Positions 50,587 through 58,500 of a DNA stretch of 64,000 nucleotides are shown piece by piece (within the stretch, counting starts at the first letter, position 1; every line of letters starts with the position of its first letter). The position numbers were made by a program, and so were the translations under genes. The DNA lies in the NCBI RefSeq assembly GCF_030580955.1, contig NZ_JAUQON010000013.1, positions 94,023 through 158,022 of the forward strand, given 5' to 3'. The notes under the pieces were generated by a model. It was not told the DNA's origin. It did not search any database and was given only the letters and a program-made list of their open reading frames with translations. This DNA comes from Hymenobacter convexus (GTDB lineage: Bacteria > Bacteroidota > Bacteroidia > Cytophagales > Hymenobacteraceae).

Positions 50587-50721
50587 GGAGCGTCATGCTG
50601 AGCGCCGCCGAAGCATCTCTGCCGCTTCGGCTGGCTCCCCTCTCCTTCGGGAGAGGGGCCAGGCGCCACGTCAGAACGAAGCGGTAGAGATGCTTCGGCG
50701 GCGCTCAGCATGACCGTTCTT
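50587..50721. repeat. Composite palindromic repeat with inner CCCCTCTCC hairpin
   Basis: Outer arms (GAGCGTCATGCTGAGCGCCG...CATCTCTGCCGCTTCG and complement) are about 41 bases each. Between them lies GGCTCCCCTCTCCTTCGGGA...GAGGGGCC, followed by GTCAGAACG, as in the insert at 21756-21835. It lies between permease and eutB. Confidence 0.9.
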
Positions 50722-50765
50722 GGAAACGTTTTCCATTCCACATTCCTTAAATCAAGCGAAGCGTC

Positions 50766-52157
50766 ATGTCTTACCGCCACACCATCGGCCAGCGTGCCTA
50801 CGTGTTCAACGACCTGAAAACGCTGCTGGCGCGGGCCTCGCCCCTGCGCTCGGGCGATGTGCTGGCGGGTGTGGCCGCTGCCACTTATGAGGAGCGGGTG
50901 GCGGCTCAATATGCCCTGGCCGATGTGCCATTGCGCGCTTTTCTCAGCGAGGCGCTGGTGCCGTATGAGCAGGACGAGGTGACGCGGTTGATTATTGATA
51001 CGCACAACCAAGCCTCCTTCGCGGCCGTGAGCCACTTCACGGTGGGGCAGCTGCGCGACTGGCTGCTGTCGGAAGCAGCCGACGGCCCAGCCCTGCCGGC
51101 GCTGGCGCCCGGCCTCACGCCCGAAATGGTGGCGGCCGTGAGCAAGCTCATGCGCAACCAGGAGCTGATTGGCGTGGCCCGGCGTTGCGAGGTCGTCACG
51201 CGGTTTCGCAACACGCTGGGGCTGCGCGGGCACCTGGCCACGCGCCTACAGCCCAACCACCCCACCGACAACCTGCGCGGCATCGCCGCCAGCCTCGTCG
51301 ATGGCTTGCTCTACGGCAGCGGCGACGCCGTCATCGGCATCAACCCGGCCACCGACAACCCCCAGGCCGTGGGCAACCTGCTGCACATGCTGGATGCCGT
51401 GCGCGAGCAGTACGAAATTCCGACCCAGACCTGCGTGCTCTGCCACGTCACGACCACGCTGCAGCTCATCGCGCAGGACGCGCCCGTGGATTTGACGTTC
51501 CAGTCCATCGCCGGCACCGAGGCGGCCAACGCCAGCTTCGGCTTCAATTTGAGCCTGTTGCAGGAAGCCCACGAGGCCACGCTGGCCTTGCACCGTGGCA
51601 CGCTGGGCCAGGACGTGATGTACTTCGAAACCGGCCAGGGCAGCGCCCTTTCGGCCAACGCCCACCACGGCCTCGACCAGCAAACCTGCGAGGCGCGGGC
51701 CTACGCCGTGGCCCGACGCTTTCGGCCACTGCTGGTCAATTCGGTAGTCGGCTTCATTGGGCCGGAGTATCTGTACGACGGCAAGCAAATCATCAGGGCG
51801 GCGCTGGAAGACCATTTCTGCGCCAAGCTGCTGGGCCTGCCCATGGGCGTGGATGTGTGCTACACCAACCACGCCGAAGCCGACCAGGACGACATGGACA
51901 ACCTGCTCACGCTGCTGGGCGTGGCGGGCTGCAACTTCATCATGGGCATTCCGGGGGCCGACGACATCATGCTCAACTACCAGTCCACTTCTTTCCACGA
52001 TGCCCTGTATCTGCGCCAGGTGCTGGGCCTGCGCCCGGCCCCGGAGTTCGAGGCGTGGCTGTTGCGACAGGGCATTTTTGGCGAAAACGGACAGTTGCTG
52101 CTGCCCCCGACGCCACACCAGCTGCTGGGCCTCGGCCCCTTGCAGAAGCCCGCCTAA
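50766..52157 (+). CDS. eutB: Ethanolamine ammonia-lyase heavy chain
   Basis: 463 residues. With EutC and coenzyme B12 converts ethanolamine to acetaldehyde and ammonia. Conserved blocks: FNDLKTLLARASPLRSGDVLAGVAA, KLMRNQELIGVARRCEVVTRFRNTLGLRG, LQPNHPTDNLRGIAASLVDGLLYGSGDAVIGINPATDN, MYFETGQGSALSANAHHGLDQQTCEARAYAVAR (with the catalytic Glu region) and IMGIPGADDIMLNYQSTSFHDA. Length matches (about 453 in E. coli). Start ATG 50766 follows a palindromic repeat. It heads a gene row eutB-cupin-eutC. No eutA reactivase or shell genes are in the window. Confidence 0.97.
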   Translation: MSYRHTIGQRAYVFNDLKTLLARASPLRSGDVLAGVAAATYEERVAAQYALADVPLRAFLSEALVPYEQDEVTRLIIDTHNQASFAAVSHFTVGQLRDWLLSEAADGPALPALAPGLTPEMVAAVSKLMRNQELIGVARRCEVVTRFRNTLGLRGHLATRLQPNHPTDNLRGIAASLVDGLLYGSGDAVIGINPATDNPQAVGNLLHMLDAVREQYEIPTQTCVLCHVTTTLQLIAQDAPVDLTFQSIAGTEAANASFGFNLSLLQEAHEATLALHRGTLGQDVMYFETGQGSALSANAHHGLDQQTCEARAYAVARRFRPLLVNSVVGFIGPEYLYDGKQIIRAALEDHFCAKLLGLPMGVDVCYTNHAEADQDDMDNLLTLLGVAGCNFIMGIPGADDIMLNYQSTSFHDALYLRQVLGLRPAPEFEAWLLRQGIFGENGQLLLPPTPHQLLGLGPLQKPA

Positions 52158-52181
52158 GCATTCGCTTACCCACCTCCTATT

Positions 52182-52189
52182 TACTTTCG
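52182..52189 (+). promoter_or_regulatory. -7-like element before the cupin gene
   Basis: TACTTTCG differs from TAnnTTTG by one base and lies five bases before the ATG at 52195. No clear upstream TTG; weak evidence. Confidence 0.3.
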
Positions 52190-52194
52190 GCCCC

Positions 52195-52674
52195 ATGAGC
52201 ACCGCCCAGGACCTGATTCAACAGCTGCGCCTGCAGCCCCACCCCGAGGGCGGCTACTACCGCGAAACCTACCGCGCCAGCCTCCAAACCACGGCCGAAA
52301 ACGGCGCGGCGCGCAACGTGAGCACGGCCATTTACTACCTGCTGGAAGACAACGACCGGTCGCATTTCCACCGAATCCAGTCGGACGAGTTGTGGTTTTT
52401 TCACCAAGGGCAGGCCTTAGAGATGCTGCTCCTGGAAAACGGCCAGCTCACCGTTCTCGCGCTGGGGCACGACGTAGGACGGGGCGAAATGCCCCAGGCC
52501 GTGGTGCCGGCCCATACTTGGTTTGGCGCCCGGGTGAAGGGCGGCGTGGGCTTTGCGCTGGTGAGCTGCACAGTGGCCCCGGGCTTCGATTTTGCCGATT
52601 TTGAATTGGCCGACCGCGCCCGGCTTACCCAGGAGTTTCCGGAGCAGGCGGCGGTTATTGAACAGCTTACTTAG
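52195..52674 (+). CDS. Cupin_5 (DUF985) family protein
   Basis: 159 residues. RLQPHPEGGYYRETYRAS at the start and NVSTAIYYLLEDNDRSHFHRIQSDELWFFHQGQALEMLLL, then PQAVVPAHTWFGARVKGGVGFALVSCTVAPGFDFADFELADR, are the complete signature of the DUF985 cupin family; the H-x-H...E residues suggest a metal-binding beta barrel. The biochemical role is unknown. It lies 38 bases after eutB and before eutC, on the same strand, with no terminator between, so it is likely expressed with them. An in-frame upstream ORF is only a shadow of eutB. Confidence 0.92.
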   Translation: MSTAQDLIQQLRLQPHPEGGYYRETYRASLQTTAENGAARNVSTAIYYLLEDNDRSHFHRIQSDELWFFHQGQALEMLLLENGQLTVLALGHDVGRGEMPQAVVPAHTWFGARVKGGVGFALVSCTVAPGFDFADFELADRARLTQEFPEQAAVIEQLT

Positions 52675-52690
52675 GGTTGAATACTCTTCC

Positions 52691-52801
52691 GAAACGGTCA
52701 TGCTGAGCGCAGCCGAAGCATCTCTACCGCGCAACTAGTTCTTTTGATTGGTTTACTACTGCGGTAAAGATGCTTCGGCTGCGCTCAGCATGACCGTTCT
52801 T
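52691..52801. repeat. Palindromic repeat copy between cupin gene and eutC
   Basis: Arms with CGGTCATGCTGAGCGCAGCC...GAAGCATCTCTACCGC and complement GCGGTAAAGATGCTTCGGCT...GACCG around a loop of about 30 bases. One mismatch (TAAAG versus TAGAG) is visible. Confidence 0.92.
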
Positions 52802-52827
52802 GTTCATTCAAACAACCTACCTTGCTG

Positions 52828-53574
52828 ATGAACCCCTCTGCCGACTCCTGGAACGGACTGCGCGCCTTCACGGCCGCGCGCATTGCGCTGGGCCGCACGG
52901 GCACCAGCGTGCCAATGCAGGAGGCATTGGCGTTTCGGCTGGCCCACGCCCACGCCCGCGATGCCGTGTACTCGGCCCTCGATACGGCCGGACTTTTGGC
53001 GACTTTGCCGGAGCTTCAGCTGCCCGTGGGCCAGGCGCACAGCCAAGCCAGCAGCCGCGAGCAATACCTGCAACGCCCCGACCGGGGCCGGGTGCTGGAC
53101 GAAGCCTCCCGGCAGCAATTGACAGAATTGGCGGCGGGCGTCTGTGACATTACCTTGGTGCTGGCCGATGGCCTCTCGGCCACGGCCACCAACGACCACG
53201 CGCTGCCTTTGCTGCGCCTGCTGCTGCCGCAGCTGCAAAAAGCCGGATTGCAGGTGGGGCCGGTGGTGCTGGCCGAGCAGGCCCGCGTGGCGCTGGGCGA
53301 CGAAATTGGCCAACTGCTGCGGGCCCGGCTGGTGCTGGTGCTCATCGGCGAGCGGCCGGGCCTGAGCTCGCCCGACAGCCTGGGGGCCTACTTCACCTAC
53401 GCCCCCCGCCCCGGCCTGACCGACGAGGTCCGCAACTGCGTGTCAAACATCCGTCCGGCGGGGCTGGGCTACGAGCTGGCCGCCGATAAGCTGGCGTTTT
53501 TGCTGCGGGAAGCGTTGCGGCGCCAGCTGTCGGGCGTGCAGCTTAAGGATAATTCGGGCCTGTTGGAGAACTAA
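52828..53574 (+). CDS. eutC: Ethanolamine ammonia-lyase light chain
   Basis: 248 residues. Binds adenosylcobalamin together with EutB. LRAFTAARIALGRTGTSVPMQEALAFRLAHAHARDAVYSALD is the classical EutC opening, DITLVLADGLSATATNDHALPLL the central block, and ARLVLVLIGERPGLSSPDSLGAYFTYAPRPGLTDEVRNCVSNIRPAGL the C-terminal B12-related block. ATG 52828 is preferred over TTG 52822 in the same frame. Separated from eutB by the cupin gene and a palindromic repeat, so expression could depend on read-through. Length is a little below E. coli EutC (295), which has a longer N-terminus. Confidence 0.96.
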   Translation: MNPSADSWNGLRAFTAARIALGRTGTSVPMQEALAFRLAHAHARDAVYSALDTAGLLATLPELQLPVGQAHSQASSREQYLQRPDRGRVLDEASRQQLTELAAGVCDITLVLADGLSATATNDHALPLLRLLLPQLQKAGLQVGPVVLAEQARVALGDEIGQLLRARLVLVLIGERPGLSSPDSLGAYFTYAPRPGLTDEVRNCVSNIRPAGLGYELAADKLAFLLREALRRQLSGVQLKDNSGLLEN

Positions 53575-53636
53575 TTTCAGGGAGATTTGAAGGGAAAAGC
53601 GGCGCTGCGAGAGCGGCTGGCTTGGCAGCCTGCCGG

Positions 53637-53644
53637 TATCTTTG
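53637..53644 (+). promoter_or_regulatory. -7 element before the 53670 gene
   Basis: TATCTTTG matches TAnnTTTG exactly, 25 bases before the ATG. No TTG at the expected distance. Confidence 0.5.
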
Positions 53645-53669
53645 GCAGGTCATTCCTTTTTCCCAAACT

Positions 53670-55448
53670 ATGCTCCTTTCGCTACCTTTTGACTCATTGG
53701 CGCCTCGGGCTGCCTGGGCCCTGCGCGCCTGCTTCGTGCTGCTGGCCCTGCTCCCGGGCACTTTCGGCGCCCGCGCCCAAACGCCCAACTGGCAGTCGGC
53801 CATTCCCATCACAGAAACGGCTACCGGCAATAATTCCGCTTATGTGTCGGCTACGGCAGCCGATGGCAGCGGCAACGTGTACGTGGCCGGCAATTTTCGA
53901 GGCACGGTCAGCTTCGGGGCTTTCACGCTGACCAGCGTGGGCGGCGAAAATGCGTATGTGGTCAAATGGAGCCCGGTTAGCGGCAGTTTCGTGTGGGCCG
54001 AGGCCTGCACAGGCTACATCAACGGGGTGAACAGCCTGGCGGTGAGTGGCAGCAGCGTCTACGTGGGCGGCACGTTCTACCTGAATGCCACTTTCGGCCC
54101 CACCACGCTTACCACCCTCACGCCCAATACCAACCTGACGGATGTATTCGTGGCCAAACTTACCGATGCCGGCAGCACCGCCCGCTTCGTGTGGGCCCAG
54201 CAGGCGGGCGGCCCGGACAATGACTACCTCAACGGATTGGCCGTGACTGGCGCCAGCATCTATGCCGCGGGCAGTTTCCAAAGCGCCACGGCCACCTTCG
54301 GTCCCACCACCCTTGCCAAAGCGTCCCCTACCAACTCCAGCAACGATGCCTACGTGGCCAAGCTCACCGACGCGGGCAGTTCCGGCAGCTTTGCCTGGGC
54401 CCAGCGCGTGGGCGGCCTCTACAACGACTACGCCCGCGCCATTGCCGTCAGCGGCTCGAATGTGTACCTCACGGGTGCCTTCAACAGCCCCGCCCTCACC
54501 TTCGGCAGCCTGAGCCTGAGCAATGCCGGTTCCGATTACAACGTGTACGTGACCAAGTTTAGCGACGCTGGCACGGCCCCCGGCTTCATCTGGGCGCAGA
54601 GCCTGAGCGATGGGGCCGGGGAATTTGTGAACGCCCTGGCGGTTAGTGGCAGTAATGTGTACGTGGCCGGCGGTTTTTTCAGGGGCACCATGCGCATCGG
54701 GGGCATTACCCTCACCAATAATGGTCTGGTTTCCAGCTCTGAGGTCTACCTGGCCAAGCTCACCGATGCGGGCAGCACCGGCGCCATCGCCTGGGCCGAA
54801 CGCGTGGGCGGCCAAGACAGCGACGAAGCCACAGCGCTGGCCGTGAGTGGCTCGCGGGTGTACCTGGTGGGCAACTTTACCAGCAGCATCCTCAACATCG
54901 GCCCGCTTACACTGGCCAACGCCGGCAACAACGGCTACCCCGACATCTACGCCGCCCGCCTCACCGACCTCGGCGCCAGCCCCCGGTTCGACTGGGCCCA
55001 GCGCGCCGGCGGCATTTTCAACGACCAGGCCCAGCCCGCCACCCTCACCGGCACCACGCTCTATGTGGGCGGCTTTGTGTATACCCAGGCTAATTTCGGC
55101 GCCATTCCCTTCACCTATCCGGCGGCTACTTTCGTGCCCTTCCTGGCCGGGCTCGACGATTCCGGCGTGCTAGCTGCCACCGCGGCCACCCCGCTGGCAG
55201 GCCTGCGCGTGGCACCCAACCCCGCGCACGCCGCCACTACGGTGCACCTGCCGGCCGTGCCCGGCGCTACGCAGGCTACCCTGCGCCTGCTCGATGCGCT
55301 GGGCCGCACCGTCCGCACGCGGCAGCTGCCGCTGAGCAGCAGCGGACTCGTAGCCGAGCTGCCGCTTCGGGGCCTGGCGCCCGGCCTCTATCACCTGCAG
55401 GTGCAGGCGGGCAGCCAGCGCGCCAGCCGCACCCTCGCCGTGGAATAG
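53670..55448 (+). CDS. T9SS-exported beta-propeller repeat protein
   Basis: 592 residues. Signal peptide near residues 1-36 (AWALRACFVLLALLPGTFGARAQ). About seven repeats of 60 residues, each with AVSGSNVYVAGGF, a glycine/threonine-rich turn and DVFVAKLTDAGSTARFVWAQ..GG, resembling SBBP-type beta-propeller repeats. The last 75 residues (RVAPNPAHAATTVHLPAVPG...LPLRGLAPGLYHLQVQAGSQRASRTLAVE) are a T9SS type A tail. The repeat differs from the WNGTAW proteins at 13-18.6 kb, though the tail is similar. ATG 53670 fits the signal and promoter. Function unknown; a bidirectional terminator follows. Confidence 0.86.
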   Translation: MLLSLPFDSLAPRAAWALRACFVLLALLPGTFGARAQTPNWQSAIPITETATGNNSAYVSATAADGSGNVYVAGNFRGTVSFGAFTLTSVGGENAYVVKWSPVSGSFVWAEACTGYINGVNSLAVSGSSVYVGGTFYLNATFGPTTLTTLTPNTNLTDVFVAKLTDAGSTARFVWAQQAGGPDNDYLNGLAVTGASIYAAGSFQSATATFGPTTLAKASPTNSSNDAYVAKLTDAGSSGSFAWAQRVGGLYNDYARAIAVSGSNVYLTGAFNSPALTFGSLSLSNAGSDYNVYVTKFSDAGTAPGFIWAQSLSDGAGEFVNALAVSGSNVYVAGGFFRGTMRIGGITLTNNGLVSSSEVYLAKLTDAGSTGAIAWAERVGGQDSDEATALAVSGSRVYLVGNFTSSILNIGPLTLANAGNNGYPDIYAARLTDLGASPRFDWAQRAGGIFNDQAQPATLTGTTLYVGGFVYTQANFGAIPFTYPAATFVPFLAGLDDSGVLAATAATPLAGLRVAPNPAHAATTVHLPAVPGATQATLRLLDALGRTVRTRQLPLSSSGLVAELPLRGLAPGLYHLQVQAGSQRASRTLAVE

Positions 55449-55480
55449 CTGCTTTTTAATAATAAATAAGCACCGCAACG

Positions 55481-55516
55481 AAAAAGGCCGACCCCACTGC
55501 GGGGCCGGCCTTTTTT
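55481..55516. terminator. Bidirectional terminator between two convergent T9SS genes
   Basis: AAAAAGGCCGACCCC pairs with GGGGCCGGCCTTTTTT (one mismatch) around ACTGC-type loop; A and T runs on both sides. Confidence 0.85.
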
Positions 55517-55532
55517 GAAAGATAGTTGGTGC

Positions 55533-58500
55533 TTACTCCACCACCACTTTGCGCACCAGGGGCGTGCCCGCCACCGTCAGACGTAGCGTGTAAACGCCAG
55601 CGGCCAGGCCGCGCACGTCGAAGGCCTCATCGATGGCCTGACCGGCCGGCGCGCTCAGTGAGCGGGTGAGCACGGTTTGGCCCAAGGCGTTCACCAACGT
55701 AGCCGACACGGCTGCTTTGCTGCTGAGCATCGGCAGCTGCAGGTGGAACGAGCCCGAAGCCGGGTTGGGGAACAGCTGCACCTGGGCATTCAGCGCCTGA
55801 GCGGCCGTAGTAGCCAGCGCATTGGCCGCACGGAACTCAACCGAGAACCGGCCCGTGGCCGAAGTGCCGGCCATGGCGAAGGCGTAGCTGCTGCCGGTAG
55901 CCAGCACTGTGCGGGTGCCGGTGAGGGCGTCAATCAGCGTAGCGGTACCGGTGAAGTTGGCCAGGTCGGCTGCCTCAAAGCGGTAGCTGCCGGCCTGCGG
56001 CACGCGCACCGTAAGGGGCACCAGTACGGCGGTATTGCCCAGCACCGGCAGGCCGTTAATGGCCAGTTCCTGGCCACCGGCCACCGAAGCCAAGTTCAGG
56101 CCGCTGGGGTTGGCCAGCTTGGCGGCGTCGTATTCGGCATCGCGGGCGGCGGTGGCGCCGGCTTCGAAGTAGATGTAGGCTTCATCGAGGCCGGTGCTGG
56201 CACCGCTCAGCAGCAGTTGCAGTTGGGGGCGCGTGTCGGCGGTGCCGCGCCCGAAGGCCGGCTGCGTGCCGAAGGTGGCGACGCGGTTGGCGTTGGTCAG
56301 GTTCACGGCCCCGGTGCCGCCCACGGATGCCACTCGCACAAAATAGCCCGAGGCCGTCGGAATCAGCGGGGAGGCGCCTACGCCGTTGGCGTAGGTGCGG
56401 TAGCTGCCGCCGTACTGGCCGCTGCTCTGGAAGACGTACATGCCGGCTTCCATACCGGGGCGCTGGGCCAGGGTCACGGTGCTCCAGTCCAGCGGTGCCG
56501 GGTAGGGGTTGCCGAGGAACTGCCAGCCGCCCTCGGGGCTGGTGTAGGCCAAGCCCACGACGCTCTGGTTGCCGTTGTTCAGCAAGCCCACAAAGTCCAC
56601 TAGCGCGGTGTTGGGGGCATTCACAGTGTAGCCGCGGTTCACCGCCATCGGCGCGCCGCTGGTGGGCGAGAACCAGCCCTTGTCGAAGCCCACGTAGGTC
56701 GAAGTCACGGTGGCCACGCGGCTCTGGTCGTAGCCAAACACGGTGGGGAAGGGCGTCACGGTGCTCGGCGTGGTCGAGGTGTTGTAAGTATTATTGAACG
56801 TGGGCGAGAAGCCAGTCGTGGCCAAGTCATCCACAGTGGTGTTGCTCACCGGGGCCGAGTAATGGCGGTAGCCGATGGCGTTGGCGCTGTTGATGTAGCG
56901 CTGCACGGTGGCCGTGCCGTTCACCACACTCCCGGCCGAGCCATTGTCGAGCACCGCCGTGCCAGCGGCCGAGGAAAGCAGCGTAAACGTCTGCCCGCCC
57001 GTGTTCAGGTTGCCAAGCTGCAGGGTCACCTGCTGGGCCACGGCCACGGCCTGGCTCAGGGTCACGCCCGCCGCGTTGGTTACGCCCAGGGCGGCCACTT
57101 GCGCGGGCAGTGCCGGGCCCGTCACCTGAGTCACCGTGCCGTTGTAGATGTAGGCCGCCGCCGGGCTGTAGCTGCGGCTACCCGAGAGCCGAATGGCCCC
57201 CAGGGCGCTCGTCCCGTAAATGCCGGCGGCATCGCAAATGGCCAATGCGCCACCGGCCTCCAGCACAAAATTGCCCGCACCCGTAATGGGCTGGCAGTTC
57301 TGAACGAACAAGCCATTGACCTGCACCGTGAGGGTACCCGCCACGGAGAGCGGACCAGTGACAATGGCATTGCCACCGGTGGCAATGGTGACGTTGTTGT
57401 AGTTGCCCGCGATAGGTACGGGCGAGGTTGGGCTGCCGGTGCTCACCGTCAGGTTGGGCAGCGCAGCGGCCACCGCGCTGCCGCTCAGGTTGATGACGTA
57501 AGTAGCTTCGTCACTGTCATTATTGACAATCGTAATTGCGCCGGTGCGGGTGCCCGGCGCCGTGGGCCCAAACACGGCCGACACCGTGGCCGAACTACCG
57601 GCCGCAATGGTAAACGGCAGCGCGGGGCTGTTGGCGGTGTAGTCGCCGGTAGCCGTTACGTTGGTAACCGTCAGCGTGGCGTTGCCGGTATTCTGCACCG
57701 TAAAGGAAACCGGGCTGAAGCTGCCCACCGTGGTGGTGGGGAAGCCGCTGTACGTGCTGCCGCTGGCGTAAGCCGTGGCGCCTTGCAGTACGTCAATTTC
57801 CGGGGCAGGCACAGCTTGGCCGCTGCCGGTCAGGTTCACGGTGTAGGTAGCGCCGGTGGTAGCGTCGGAGTTAATGACCAGCGTGCCGGTACGAGCACCC
57901 AAAACGGTGGGCGTAAATGTCACGCTCACGGTGGCCGTGCCGCCGGCCGCCACGGTGGTGGGGGCCGTGCCGCTCACGGCAAAGTCGCCGGTGGTGCTGA
58001 TGCTGCTGATGGTGAGGGCGCCGGTGCCGCTGTTGGTCAGCGTGAACGTTACCGGTGCGCTGGTGGTCGCCAGCGTCTGGTTGCCGAAGCTGTAGGCGGT
58101 GCCGCCGCTGGGGTAGCTGGTAGCGCCTTGCGTCACCGCCAGCGTGGGCGCGGGCGCAGCGGCCGTGGTCAGCGTCACGGGCGTCGAGGCCTGGCTGGGG
58201 CTCGTGAAGCCGGTGTTGCAGTTCGACGTCACCGTCACCGAGTAGCTGGTGCCAGCCGTGAGGCCCGTCAGGCTCACCGGCGAAGCGCCCGTAGCCGTGA
58301 TGGCCGTGCCGCCTGCCGTGGGCGTGGCCGTCACGGTGAAGGGGCCCGTGCCATCGGGCCCGGCGGCCACCGTCACATCGGCCGAGGTCTGGGTGATGTT
58401 GAGGAACGAAGGCGCTCCGGGGGCGCTGCACGCCACCAGCACAGCCGGGTTGGCCGTCACCGACAGGTCGTCCACGGCCAGGCCGTCATCGGCGTTCGAG

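Noticed and set aside
49278..53574. Ethanolamine microcompartment
   Set aside because: No shell proteins, EutE, EutG or EutA in the window; only permease, eutB, cupin and eutC are visible.
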